A stretch of DNA of 64,000 nt from Streptomyces armeniacus (GTDB lineage: Bacteria; Actinomycetota; Actinomycetes; Streptomycetales; Streptomycetaceae), in assembly GCF_003355155.1 (NCBI RefSeq), contig NZ_CP031320.1, positions 3,773,367-3,837,366 of the forward strand. Direction: 5' to 3'. This document shows, piece by piece, positions 8,407 through 16,766 of this stretch (position 1 is the stretch's first letter; each line of letters starts with the position of its first letter). The notes beneath the pieces are model-generated. The model made no database searches. It worked only from the letters and a program-made list of their open reading frames with translations, and had not been told where the DNA came from. Made by a program: the position numbers and the translations under genes.

Positions 8407-8985
8407 GTGCCTTCCCCAACGGACGAGTTCCACGCCTTCTTCGAACGGCATCACGCCGAACTCGCCCGCCTGGCCTACCTGTTGCTCGGCAACCCCGAGG
8501 AGGCCGACGACCTCGCGGCGGACGCGTTCGTCGCGCTCTGGCACAAGTGGGACCGCGTACGCGCGGCCGACCGCCCCGTCGCGTACGCCCGGGGCGTCGT
8601 CACCCATCTCGCGCGCTCCCATATTCGCAGCCGCACACGTGAAAGGCGCCGGATCACGCTGTTCTGGTCCCGGCACGCGGAACCGGCCGAAGGCACCGAC
8701 GTACCCGCCGTGCTGGACGTACGGCAGGCGCTGGCGCGGCTCCCGTTCCGCAGACGCGCCTGCGTCGTCCTGCGGCACGCGCTCGACGTGTCGGAGCGGG
8801 ACACCGCCCGCGCCCTGGGCATCTCGACCGGCACGGTGAAGAGTCAGACATCGCGCGGGATGGCCGAGCTGGAGAGGCTGCTGAAACCCTCGGAGCTCAC
8901 GGAACCCCCGGCGCGGAACGTGCCGGGTAGCGTGGAGAACGTGCTGACGCTGCGCGGCGAAAAGGCAGGACGGTACACGTGGTGA
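8407..8985 (+). CDS. SigE-family ECF RNA polymerase sigma factor
   Basis: This short sigma-70 protein has only regions 2 and 4 (192 residues from GTG 8407). Region 2 is seen in LAYLLLGNPEEADDLAADAFVALWHKW, and region 4 as RACVVLRHALDVSERDTARALGISTGTVKSQTSRGMAEL (each read in parts). GAGGGG at 8395-8400, six bases before the GTG, favours this start; an in-frame ATG at 8383 would add eight residues. It should direct polymerase to its own promoter class. The next gene overlaps its stop and encodes a one-pass membrane protein, the usual place for an anti-sigma factor. Confidence 0.9.
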   Translation: MPSPTDEFHAFFERHHAELARLAYLLLGNPEEADDLAADAFVALWHKWDRVRAADRPVAYARGVVTHLARSHIRSRTRERRRITLFWSRHAEPAEGTDVPAVLDVRQALARLPFRRRACVVLRHALDVSERDTARALGISTGTVKSQTSRGMAELERLLKPSELTEPPARNVPGSVENVLTLRGEKAGRYTW

Positions 8986-9794
8986 ACGCGACCGACGACA
9001 CCGGGGAGACCGTGGAGGCCGCCGAACGGCGGCGTCTGCGCGCCCGGTTGCGCGCCGAGGCGGACGCGCACCGGCCGGACCGCGCGCGCATGCTCGCCCG
9101 CGTCACGCGGGAGGCCGAGGAGCCCCGCGCACGCCGCGGACTCGCGCGGCTCGCGCACGTACGGCCGCGGTTCGCGCGGTTCGCGCGGCTCACGCACGTA
9201 CGGCCGCCGCGCGCCGGTGCCCGCGCCTGGCCGCGGGTGGCGGGCGCGGTGGGCGCCGTCCTGCTGGTGCTCGGCCTCGGCGGCACCACGGCGTGGTGGG
9301 CGCAGCAGGGCGAAGACGGCACCGGCGGCGCCACCGCCGGCCCGCCGCCGACCGTACGCACCCCCAGCGCCACCGGTGCCCCCACGGGAGGGCCCGACGC
9401 GGAGCGGGCCGACGGACCGCTGCGGTCGGACGGTTCGCTGGATCCCGGCAGCAACGCGTACTGGTCGCAGACCGAAGTCAGCCTCCGTACGAGCGAGCGG
9501 CTGAGCACGCTGACCGTCGAACTGCGCATCGCCACGAAGGGCAAGACCCTCAGCTCCACGGGCTCCTGGCGCACCCTCCCCGCGTCAGGCTTCGACACCT
9601 TCGTGGCGTACGCGGGCGGCGCGCTCGTGTACCGCTGGACGCTCAAGGAAGGGCAGACGGTGCCGCCCGGCACGCACGTCTTCGCCGGTCAGTACGACCA
9701 CCCCGGCGGCGAACGGCGCGGCGCGCTCGACACGTACACGGCCGAAGGCACGGCGGGCGGGCGCGAGTTGCGGGTGAGCGGCACGGTCGGTTAG
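8979..9794 (+). CDS. One-pass membrane protein coupled to the sigma factor (possible anti-sigma or sensor)
   Basis: The GTG start lies inside the end of the sigma gene (7-base overlap), so the two are translationally coupled. The 271-residue protein has a basic, arginine-rich cytoplasmic part of about 80 residues, one membrane helix (AGAVGAVLLVLGLGGTTAWW), a low-complexity stretch, and an outside domain of about 125 residues (from LDPGSNAYWSQTEVSLR) rich in beta-strand patterns. No zinc-binding anti-sigma motif (HxxxCxxC) is present, so it is not a classical ZAS protein. It may hold the sigma factor by its basic tail, or only be co-expressed. The outer domain was not recognised. Confidence 0.7.
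   Translation: MVNATDDTGETVEAAERRRLRARLRAEADAHRPDRARMLARVTREAEEPRARRGLARLAHVRPRFARFARLTHVRPPRAGARAWPRVAGAVGAVLLVLGLGGTTAWWAQQGEDGTGGATAGPPPTVRTPSATGAPTGGPDAERADGPLRSDGSLDPGSNAYWSQTEVSLRTSERLSTLTVELRIATKGKTLSSTGSWRTLPASGFDTFVAYAGGALVYRWTLKEGQTVPPGTHVFAGQYDHPGGERRGALDTYTAEGTAGGRELRVSGTVG
9142..9207 (+). repeat. 27-bp direct repeat inside the membrane-protein gene
   Basis: The 27 bases from 9142 recur at 9181 with one change (39 bases apart, 13 codons). They encode the duplicated RLAHVRP / RLTHVRP stretch in the basic cytoplasmic tail. The unit contains the hexamer CGTACG. Confidence 0.7.
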
Positions 9795-9813
9795 GCGGGT
9801 TGGCTGCCGCGAA

Positions 9814-9832
9814 CGCCGCCGGGGGGGCGGCG
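9814..9832. terminator. Hairpin between convergent genes
   Basis: CGCCGCC (9814-9820) and GGCGGCG (9826-9832) form a 7-bp stem with a five-G loop, between the ends of the membrane-protein gene and the ABC exporter gene. Confidence 0.5.
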
Positions 9833-9838
9833 GCGCGC

Positions 9839-11647
9839 TCATGCGGACGTCGCCAGGAACTGCGTCGCCGCCAGCTCTCCGTACAGGGGATCGCTCGCCA
9901 CCAGTTCCACGTGGCTGCCCACCGCCCGTACCTTCCCCGCGTCCATCACCACGATCCGGTCGGCCAGCGTCACAGTCGACAGACGGTGCGCCACCACCAG
10001 GACCGTGATGTCCCGCGCCACGGCCGTCACCACGTCGCGCAGCGCCAGCTCGTTCACCGCGTCCAGCTGCGAGGTCGCCTCGTCGAGCAGCAGCAGCCGT
10101 GGCTTCCTGAGCAGCGCCCGGGCTATCGCCACCCGCTGCCGTTCGCCGCCGGACAGCTTCGAGCCGCGGTGCCCGACGACCGTCTCCAGTCCGTCCGGCA
10201 GCCGCTCGACGAGGGCGTCCAGCTTCGCCCGTACGAGGACGCCGCCGATCTCCGCCTCGGACACATCCGGCGCGGCGAACACGAGGTTCTCGCGCAGGGT
10301 GCCCGCGAGGACGGGCGCGTCCTGCTCCACGTACCCGATGGCGGCGCGCAGCCGGGGCAGCGGCCACTCCCGTACGTCGGTGCCGCCGACCAGGACGCGG
10401 CCGTCCGTCGCCTCGTAGAACCGCTCGATCAGCCCGAACACGGTGGTCTTGCCCGCGCCCGACGGGCCGACGAACGCGGTGACGCCGGGGCCGGGGACGT
10501 CGAAGGCGACGCCGTGGTGGACGTATGGGAGGTCGGGGCGGTAGCGGAACGTCACGTCCTCGAAGGCGACGGAGAGGGGCGCGTCACCGTCTGTCTCGGT
10601 TTCCTCCTCCGCGCCGTCCGTCTCCTCCGTCGCGAGGCGTTCCGCGTGCACGATACGGGCGATGGCGGCGGAGCCGACCTGGTACTGCGAGGCCGCCTCG
10701 ACCAGCCGCGACACGGGCTCGATGAGGTAGAAGAGATACAGCAGGAACGCCACCAGCGTGGCCACCGACGTCGCCCCGGAGGCCACCCGCGCGCCGCCGA
10801 TCCCCAGCACCGCCAGGAACGACACCTGCACCGCCAGCCCCACCGAAGTGGACGCCACCGCCTGCCACTTGGCCGAGCGCACGCCGTGCCGCCACGCCTC
10901 CCGCGCCGCCGCGTCGATCGCCGCGATCTCACGCCGCTCGGCACCCGACGCCTTGAGCGTGCGGAAGGCGCCGAAGGCCCGTTCCAGCGCCGTCGAGATG
11001 CTGCCGACCGCCGTCTGGGCGCGCTGCGTGGCCTGCGCGATCTTCGGCATCACCAGGGCCACCGCCCCGCCGATCAGCACGATCACGCCGAGCGTCACCA
11101 GCAGCAGCACCGGGTCGAGGAACGCCATCATCGCGATCGTCGCGGCGAACGACAGCCCGCCCGCGATCGCCGACACGACGGACTGCGTCGTGACCGCGCG
11201 CAGCAGCGTCGTATCCGAGGTGACGCGGGACATGAGGTCGCCCGGCTCGGACCGTTCCACCTCCGCGACCCGCAGCCGCAGCAGCCGCCCGACCAGGGTG
11301 TGCCGGGCGGCCAGCACGACGGACTCGGCGGTGCGCTCCAGCACGTACGCGCCGACGGCCTCGATCGCGGTGCCGAGCAGCACCAGGGCGGTGAGCACGA
11401 GCAGTACGCCGGCGATCGAGCCGTTGTCGTCGAGCCGTTCGACGAGGGTCTTCGCGGCGAGCGGCTGGAGCAGCGCGGTCGCCGCGCCGATCAGCGAGCA
11501 GAGCGTGCCGAGGGCGACGACGGCGCGGTGCGGACGGAAGTGGCGGTACAGCGTGCGCCACGTCTCCATGGCGGACAGCCGCTCCGGCTGCGGATCGGGG
11601 GGCGGCGAGGACGGCGACGAAGGCGGGGACTCGGCGGAGGTGACCAC
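9839..11647 (-). CDS. ABC transporter, fused membrane and ATP-binding domains (exporter type)
   Basis: The 602-residue half-transporter has a six-helix exporter domain (residues about 30-330) followed by an ATPase domain. The latter shows Walker A ([13 protein letters not shown]), the Q-loop, the signature [16 protein letters not shown] and Walker B ([12 protein letters not shown]), then the H-loop ([11 protein letters not shown]). It is a homodimeric lipid, drug or peptide exporter of the MsbA/LmrA kind; the cargo is unknown. No partner half-transporter is next to it. The GTG at 11647 has no clear ribosome site, and the ATG in [13 protein letters not shown] (about 25 residues in) could be the true start. 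Confidence 0.88.
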   Translation of the reverse strand: MVTSAESPPSSPSSPPPDPQPERLSAMETWRTLYRHFRPHRAVVALGTLCSLIGAATALLQPLAAKTLVERLDDNGSIAGVLLVLTALVLLGTAIEAVGAYVLERTAESVVLAARHTLVGRLLRLRVAEVERSEPGDLMSRVTSDTTLLRAVTTQSVVSAIAGGLSFAATIAMMAFLDPVLLLVTLGVIVLIGGAVALVMPKIAQATQRAQTAVGSISTALERAFGAFRTLKASGAERREIAAIDAAAREAWRHGVRSAKWQAVASTSVGLAVQVSFLAVLGIGGARVASGATSVATLVAFLLYLFYLIEPVSRLVEAASQYQVGSAAIARIVHAERLATEETDGAEEETETDGDAPLSVAFEDVTFRYRPDLPYVHHGVAFDVPGPGVTAFVGPSGAGKTTVFGLIERFYEATDGRVLVGGTDVREWPLPRLRAAIGYVEQDAPVLAGTLRENLVFAAPDVSEAEIGGVLVRAKLDALVERLPDGLETVVGHRGSKLSGGERQRVAIARALLRKPRLLLLDEATSQLDAVNELALRDVVTAVARDITVLVVAHRLSTVTLADRIVVMDAGKVRAVGSHVELVASDPLYGELAATQFLATSA

Positions 11648-11696
11648 GCTGGTGAGGACGCGGAGCGGGGGCCTCGTACCTGAACGATCTCGTCAA

Positions 11697-11739
11697 CGGT
11701 TTCGCGAGCGGTTTCGTCGCGGTTTCGCCGACGGTTTCG
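11697..11739. repeat. Four CGGTTTCG repeats at helical spacing
   Basis: CGGTTTCG occurs at 11697, 11709, 11720 and 11732, spaced 12, 11 and 12 bases, in the divergent gap between the ABC exporter and the polymerase-domain gene. The spacing puts all four on nearly the same face of the helix, as expected for co-operative protein binding. Confidence 0.6.
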
Positions 11740-11793
11740 TCCGGGCCGGGCGGGACACCCGGAGTGCATGAGCGCTGGACGGCGGTACGTGCC

Positions 11794-12702
11794 ATGACCG
11801 AACGGCAGGAGATCCGCGCCGGGCGGCGGAAGATCACACTGCACCGCCCGGACAAGGTGCTGTTCCCGGACGACGGGCTCACCAAGCGCGACCTCGTCGA
11901 GCACTACCGCGCGGTCTCCCGCGCCATGCTCCCGCAACTGCGCGACCGCCCGCTGATGATGGTGCGCCACCCGGACGGCATCAAGCGGCACGGCGTCGTC
12001 CAGAAGAACGTGCCCGAGCACTTCCCCGACTGGATTCACCGCGTCGAACTCCCCAAGCAGGACGGCACCGTCACTCACGTCGTCTGCGACGACCAGGCCA
12101 CGCTGCTCTACCTCGCCGACCAGGCGTGCGTGACCCCGCACCGCTTCCTCTCCCGCGCCGACGCGCCGGACCACCCCGACCGGCTGATCTTCGACCTGGA
12201 CCCGTCCGGTGACGCGGACTTCGAGGACGTACGGTGGGCCGCCCAGCGGGTCTGCGACCTTCTGGAAGACGAACTCGGCCTGCCCGTACAGCTGATGACC
12301 ACCGGCTCGAGCGGGCTGCACCTCATCGTGCCGCTGGACCGCCGGGCGCCGTTCGACGACGTACGGGAGTTCGCGGGCGACGCGGCGTCGCTGCTCGCCC
12401 GCCGGCATCCGGACCGGCTCACGGTCGAGCAGCGGAAGTCGGCGCGGGGGTCGCGGATCTATCTGGACGTGCAGCGGAACGCGTACGCGCAGACGGCGGT
12501 CGCGCCGTACGCCGTACGGGCGCTGCCCGGCGCGCCCGTGGCGATGCCGTTGGCACGCGACGAACTGGACGATCCGGGGCTGGGCGCGCGGCGCTGGACG
12601 GTCTCGACGGCAGGCGACCGGGCGACGAAGTCGCCCTGGTCCGGCGCCCCACGCCCCCGCTCCCTGCGGAGGGCACGCCGCCGCCTCGCGTCTGCGACGT
12701 GA
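11794..12702 (+). CDS. LigD-type polymerase (primase-polymerase) domain protein
   Basis: The 302-residue protein is a stand-alone archaeo-eukaryotic-primase-like polymerase domain of the kind found in DNA ligase D. It has the catalytic metal motif IFDLDPSGDADFEDV, GSSGLHLIVPL and the family block GSRIYLDVQRNAYAQTAVAPYAVRA. It would add nucleotides at broken DNA ends during non-homologous end joining. No Ku or ligase gene is nearby; separate Pol-domain and ligase genes are normal in Streptomyces. Start: ATG 11794 gives MTERQEIRAGRRK; a GTG at 11764 would add ten residues. The last 20 residues are arginine-rich. Confidence 0.88.
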   Translation: MTERQEIRAGRRKITLHRPDKVLFPDDGLTKRDLVEHYRAVSRAMLPQLRDRPLMMVRHPDGIKRHGVVQKNVPEHFPDWIHRVELPKQDGTVTHVVCDDQATLLYLADQACVTPHRFLSRADAPDHPDRLIFDLDPSGDADFEDVRWAAQRVCDLLEDELGLPVQLMTTGSSGLHLIVPLDRRAPFDDVREFAGDAASLLARRHPDRLTVEQRKSARGSRIYLDVQRNAYAQTAVAPYAVRALPGAPVAMPLARDELDDPGLGARRWTVSTAGDRATKSPWSGAPRPRSLRRARRRLASAT

Positions 12703-12719
12703 TCCGGGCGCCACATCAA

Positions 12720-12851
12720 GCCCGTCCGGCGATTGAGGACGGACCGGGGCGGCCACCGGACCGTACGGGGGGCCAACACGCTGCCACCCCAATGAACCCG
12801 GCCCCCGGCCGACAAGGCCAGCCAATTCCAGCCCGTCCGGCGATTGAGGAC
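12720..12851. repeat. REP-like repeat, two direct copies
   Basis: CCCGTCCGGCGATTGAGGAC lies at 12721-12740 and 12832-12851, 111 bases apart. Each copy is followed by about 35 further similar bases (GACCGGGGCGGCCACC...). They are one orientation of a repeat family whose other orientation lies just downstream at 12926-12991. Confidence 0.75.
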
Positions 12852-12925
12852 AGACCGGGGCGGCCACCAAGCCGCACGGGGCCGACACGCAGTGGCGACC
12901 AGCAACATCATCGTGGCCGAGGGCC

Positions 12926-12991
12926 GTCCTCAAACGCCGGACCGGCTGGGTGGGTGGCCGAGGGCCGTCCTCAAACGCCGGACCGGCTGGG
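12926..12991. repeat. REP-like repeat, two copies in the opposite orientation
   Basis: GTCCTCAAACGCCGGACC occurs at 12926 and again at 12967, 41 bases apart, as part of a longer near-identical unit beginning with GTGGCCGAGGGCC. It is the reverse-complement form of the element at 12720-12851, so the two pairs could fold into a large stem. A further copy lies at 45477. The second copy also forms the end of the histidine-phosphatase gene. Confidence 0.75.
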
Positions 12992-13615
12992 GTGTGCGGC
13001 CGGTGGGGTGTTGTACGACAGCAGCGACCACCCGTCCGCGCGCCGACGAACCTTCGTCAGCGCGCAGTTCCCCAGCACCGGCAGCACCCGCCGGTACTCC
13101 GACAGCGGGATGCCGAGCATCGCGCACAGGCACATCCGCAGCAGCGTGTTGTGCGCGACCACCAGCACCGGCCCGCCCCCCGGCGCCGACGCCGCCACCT
13201 CCCGCAGCGCCTCCAGACCTCGCGCGACCGCCGCCTCCGGGTCCTCCCCGCCGGGGAGCGCCACCGCCCCCGGGTCGCGTTCGAACGCCGCGCGCTCCGC
13301 GCCGAACTCCCGCCGCATCTCGTCCCGCGTGAGCCCTTCCCCGCGCCCGAAGTCCAGTTCCCGCAGCCGCGCGTCGGTCTCCAGCGGGCGGCCCGTCGCG
13401 GCGGCGGCCGGTTCGGCGGTCTCGCGGCAGCGGCGGAGGGGTGAGCTGAGGACGGCGGTGAGTTCGCCGCGGGCGGCCATCCCGGCGGCCCAGTCGCCGA
13501 GTTGGCGTGCCTGTTCGCGCCCGCGCGGCGTGAGGTCGATGTCGCTGCTGCCCGCGTAGCGGTTCTCGGCGTGCCAGACGGTCTGGCCGTGCCGGGCGAG
13601 GAAAAGTTCGCTCAC
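12971..13615 (-). CDS. Histidine phosphatase (phosphoglycerate-mutase-like)
   Basis: The 214-residue protein has the RHG signature with the catalytic histidine (LFLARHGQTVWHAENRYAG), the second arginine in SSPLRRCRETAEP, the acid DFGRGEGLTRDE and the second histidine in VLVVAHNTLLRM. It should remove phosphate from a small sugar phosphate or similar metabolite. Its GTG overlaps the stop of the FGGY kinase gene (GTGA), and AGGAG lies six bases upstream, so it is the last gene of the DeoR-MFS-kinase arm. Its last residues (PSRSGV) and stop codon are encoded by a REP-like repeat. Confidence 0.9.
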   Translation of the reverse strand: MSELFLARHGQTVWHAENRYAGSSDIDLTPRGREQARQLGDWAAGMAARGELTAVLSSPLRRCRETAEPAAAATGRPLETDARLRELDFGRGEGLTRDEMRREFGAERAAFERDPGAVALPGGEDPEAAVARGLEALREVAASAPGGGPVLVVAHNTLLRMCLCAMLGIPLSEYRRVLPVLGNCALTKVRRRADGWSLLSYNTPPAAHPSRSGV

Positions 13616-15156
13616 GTCGCGCTCCTGTGGGTGGCGTGGTCGGCGAGTGCGGTGGGCAGCCAGCCCCGGTCGTGGAGTTCGGCGACGAGGCGCCGGTACG
13701 AGGCGAGCATCCGTACGTGGTCCTCGCCTCGCGGCGCGTACGTGTCCCGTACGCGCACCATGGCGCGGCTGGTCGCGGCCAGCCGCGCCGCGTACGGCGA
13801 ACACGGCGCGCCGCCGGAGCCGCCGCCCGCCGCGAACCCCGCCGCGAACCCCCCGTACGCCCCCGCCAGCACCGCCATCCCGAACGCGGACCCGGCCTGC
13901 TCCGTGACCCGTACGGGCCGCCCCAGCACGTCCGCCCGCACCTGGCACCAGACGGCGCTGGACGCGCCGCCGCCGCTGAGCGTGTACGTGCCGTCGGTGG
14001 GGACGCCGTGCAGGTCGAGGCAGTCGAGGGCGAGGCGTTCGACGAAGGCGACGCCTTCCAGCAGTACGCGGTAGCGCTCCGCCTCGCCGCTCGGCGAGCC
14101 GAGCAGCAGCGCGTGCGCGCGGGGTGCGGCGAACGGGAAGCGTTCGCCTTCGCCGCTGAGCGGGTACGCCACCGCGCCCGCGGGCCCGTGCTCCGCCGCG
14201 CGCGCGTCAAGGTGCGTGAAGTCCCCGCCCGGGAAGGCCGCGTTGAGGACGCGCCCGCCCGCGTTGGACGCGCCGCCGGGGAGCCAGCCGCCGCCGGCGG
14301 CACGGTGGGCGTAGAGCATGCCGGACGCGTCGCGCGGCAGCCGTTCGCTGACGCCCTTCACCACGAGGGTGGTGCCGAGGACGGCGTTCACGTCCCCCGT
14401 ACGGGTGGCGTCGGCGCCGAGTTGAGCGGCGCAACCGTCGGTCATGCCGGCCACCACGGCGGTGCCCTCGGGGAGCCCCGTCTCGGCCGCCGCGGCGGCG
14501 CACACGCGGCCGAGTTCCGTACCGGGCCGTACGACGGGCGGGAGCAGCGTCTCGGGGATGCCGAGCGTCTTGAACACGTCCCAGGGCCAGTCGTCCGCCT
14601 GGAGGTCCAGCCCGGACTTGAGGGCGTGGCTGCTGTCGGCGGGCACGGGGTGGCCGGTGAGGCGGCGGTTCACGTGGTCGTTCTGGTGGGTGAGGACGGC
14701 GCCGGAGGCGTACGCGGCGCCGGGCTCGTGGCGGAGCAGCCAGAGCAGCTTGGGCAGCGCCCACTGGTCGCCCATCCGCGTGTAGCCGAGGCGGCGCCAG
14801 GTGTCGGCGCCGGCGGTGTTGACGGCTGCCGCTTCGGCTGCTGCGCGCTGGTCGTCGTACATCAGCGCGTCGGTGAGCGGTTCGCCGCGCGGCCCGGCGA
14901 GCAGCACCGTGCCGGACGTGGCGTCGACCGCGACGGCGCACACACGCGCGGGCGGCACGGGCGCGAGCGCCTGGCGGCAGGCCGCGGCCGTGGCCTGCCA
15001 CCACTGCGCGGGCGACTGCGTGTGCCGTACGCCCCGGCGTGTGCTGTCCAGTGGCGCCGCGCCCCGCCCGAGCACCCGCCCGGCGCGGTCGGCCGCGACG
15101 GCGCGGACGCTCTGGGTGCCGAGGTCGATGCCGACCGACACGTCGGGATCGGTCAC
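13612..15156 (-). CDS. FGGY-family carbohydrate kinase (D-ribulokinase/xylulokinase-like)
   Basis: The 514-residue kinase has both actin-like halves: the N-terminal phosphate loop VGIDLGTQSVRAVAADRAG, the central GMTDGCAAQLGA, GDVNAVLGTTLVVKGV, and the C-terminal ATP-binding LSGGGASSAVWCQVRADVLGRPV. PLTDALMYDDQRAAAEA resembles the ketopentose-kinase branch. It phosphorylates a sugar or polyol, presumably the substrate brought in by the MFS carrier encoded just upstream. Start: GTG 15156 after GGGGGAGG. It is coupled to the phosphatase gene downstream. A glycine/alanine-rich stretch near the C-terminal ATP site (AAGFAAGGGSGGAPCSP) looks expanded. Confidence 0.88.
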   Translation of the reverse strand: MTDPDVSVGIDLGTQSVRAVAADRAGRVLGRGAAPLDSTRRGVRHTQSPAQWWQATAAACRQALAPVPPARVCAVAVDATSGTVLLAGPRGEPLTDALMYDDQRAAAEAAAVNTAGADTWRRLGYTRMGDQWALPKLLWLLRHEPGAAYASGAVLTHQNDHVNRRLTGHPVPADSSHALKSGLDLQADDWPWDVFKTLGIPETLLPPVVRPGTELGRVCAAAAAETGLPEGTAVVAGMTDGCAAQLGADATRTGDVNAVLGTTLVVKGVSERLPRDASGMLYAHRAAGGGWLPGGASNAGGRVLNAAFPGGDFTHLDARAAEHGPAGAVAYPLSGEGERFPFAAPRAHALLLGSPSGEAERYRVLLEGVAFVERLALDCLDLHGVPTDGTYTLSGGGASSAVWCQVRADVLGRPVRVTEQAGSAFGMAVLAGAYGGFAAGFAAGGGSGGAPCSPYAARLAATSRAMVRVRDTYAPRGEDHVRMLASYRRLVAELHDRGWLPTALADHATHRSAT

Positions 15157-15181
15157 TGGCCTCCCCCGGCTTCCTGGGCGG

Positions 15182-15262
15182 TACGGGCTGAGCAGCCGGT
15201 ACGGACTGAGCAGGTGCTACGAGCTGAGCAGGCGGTGCGGGCGCTACGGGCTGAGCAGGCGC
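15182..15262. repeat. 18-bp tandem repeat between MFS and kinase genes
   Basis: The unit TACGGGCTGAGCAGNNNN occurs at 15182, 15200 and 15218 head to tail and once more at 15245 after a nine-base spacer (half a unit). It fills most of the 148-base gap in the operon. Each unit includes GCTGAGC. No function is evident; it could be a minisatellite or affect mRNA stability. Confidence 0.75.
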
Positions 15263-15304
15263 CACGGGCGGTGCGGCCCGTACGGCCCCCGCGTACGGCA
15301 CCCA

Positions 15305-16663
15305 TCAGGCTACGCTCTCGGCCCGTACCGCAGCCGCTGCCGTACGCCGCCGCTCCCCCGGGTCGCTCGCGTCCCGCAGCTGCGTCGACAGCACGCCGAC
15401 GACGAGGTAGAGCGCGCTGAAGATGACCGCGACGCCGCCCCCGCCGACCAGCGGGTGGAAGACGGTCACCAGGAACGGCCCGACGAACGCGGCGCCGCCC
15501 GCGCCGAAGTTGAGCACGGCCAGTGCGGCGCCCTTGTCCTTGTGCTGGACCATGGACGGCATCAGCGCGGACAGCGGTACGAACCCGGCGAGCAGCACCC
15601 CGTACACGCAGCCGAGCACGATCGACACGGCGAGGCTGCCGCTGGCGATGGACGCGAAGTACCAGAGCGGGGTGGCGACGGCGCAGCCGACGCAGCCGAA
15701 GAGGGTGACGGTGCGGCGCCAGCCGAAGTAATCGCCGAAGACGCCGAAGAAGAGGTTGGCCGCAATGTTGGCGCCGTAGGTGATGGCCGTGAGGGTGGAG
15801 ATCTCGGCGGTGGTGAGGAACCCGTCGTTGCCGTCGGCGGTGCCGAAGGTGAACGGGAACATCGCGAAGAAGCCGTACTGCGGCGCGGTGTTGACGATGC
15901 GTACGAGTCCTCCGGAGAGCGTGCGCCGGTCGCGCCAGAGGATGTCGACGCCCTCGAGGAGCCGCCGGTAGCTGCGCGGCTCGGCCACCGTCTCGTCGGC
16001 GATGGGCCGCAGCCCGCTGGGGTCGCGTACGGCGAACGAGCCGATGGCGCCGCCGATGGCGACGAGCGCGAGGGACAGCACCAGCGTGCCGTACAGGCTC
16101 ATGCCGAACGGGCCGATGGCGAGCGCCGCGACGCCCGCGCCCAGGGTGGGCAGCCCGCCGGTGAACGCGAACCAGAACCAGCCGGCGACGGAGCCGCGCA
16201 TCCGCGACGGGCTGGTGGTCTGCGCCCACACGAGGAACGCGAAGGCGAACAGCGGGTAGGCGAAACCGCGCACGCCGTATGTGAGGACGATCAGCGCCAC
16301 GTTCTGGCTGGGGATGGCGGCGAAGAGGAACACCGCCTCGAACACGACCCACCAGGCCGCGCCCAGCCACATCACACGGCGTGGGCCCCAGATCGCGGAC
16401 AGCGTGCCCGAGAACCAGGACGCGATCATGACGGCGACGCCGTAGACGGTGACCGTGGCGAAGGTGGCCTGGCCGCCGGCGAGACCGCCGCCGTCGGACT
16501 GCTGGAGATAGTCGGTGAGATAGCTGATCTCGACGCCGTCACCGATCATGTACAGGAACACGCCCACGAAGCCCCAGGCCAGGGGGCGGGGGATGCCGAT
16601 GCGTTCGATGCCGTACAGCCGGTCGGGAGCGGCCGGTGAGGGGGAAGTCTCCGGATCGTTCAT
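15305..16663 (-). CDS. MFS transporter, sugar/polyol type
   Basis: The 452-residue protein has about twelve membrane helices, starting with PLAWGFVGVFLYMIGDGVEISYL, and a short cytoplasmic N-terminus. It is a major facilitator of the polyol or sugar permease kind. It lies between a DeoR regulator and an FGGY kinase, so it most likely imports the substrate of this locus by proton symport. Start: ATG 16663, with GAGGAGAG ahead at good spacing; an upstream in-frame start would add 23 unlikely residues. A -35/-10 promoter is visible at 16728-16756. Confidence 0.87.
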   Translation of the reverse strand: MNDPETSPSPAAPDRLYGIERIGIPRPLAWGFVGVFLYMIGDGVEISYLTDYLQQSDGGGLAGGQATFATVTVYGVAVMIASWFSGTLSAIWGPRRVMWLGAAWWVVFEAVFLFAAIPSQNVALIVLTYGVRGFAYPLFAFAFLVWAQTTSPSRMRGSVAGWFWFAFTGGLPTLGAGVAALAIGPFGMSLYGTLVLSLALVAIGGAIGSFAVRDPSGLRPIADETVAEPRSYRRLLEGVDILWRDRRTLSGGLVRIVNTAPQYGFFAMFPFTFGTADGNDGFLTTAEISTLTAITYGANIAANLFFGVFGDYFGWRRTVTLFGCVGCAVATPLWYFASIASGSLAVSIVLGCVYGVLLAGFVPLSALMPSMVQHKDKGAALAVLNFGAGGAAFVGPFLVTVFHPLVGGGGVAVIFSALYLVVGVLSTQLRDASDPGERRRTAAAAVRAESVA

Positions 16664-16727
16664 GAGGTCTCTCCTCAGCTCTCCGCAGCGCGCCGGAGCA
16701 CGGCAGGCGGATTTGGGGGACGCCACG

Positions 16728-16766
16728 AACATAGACGGTGTTTAGTTACCAGACAAGATGTTAACT
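16728..16766 (-). promoter_or_regulatory. Promoter of the MFS-kinase-phosphatase arm with GTTAAC box
   Basis: On the minus strand TTGTCT (16751-16756) and TATGTT (16728-16733) are separated by 17 bases, a good sigma-70-type promoter. TGTTAACT (16759-16766) abuts the -35 box, and a related GGTAACT lies in the spacer. The same TGTTAACT occurs in the divergent promoter region at 17624, so it may be the DeoR operator. Confidence 0.5.

Noticed and set aside
12234..13559. Plus-strand open frame across the REP repeats and the phosphatase gene
   Set aside because: Low-complexity arginine/proline translation antisense to a clear gene; no ribosome site.
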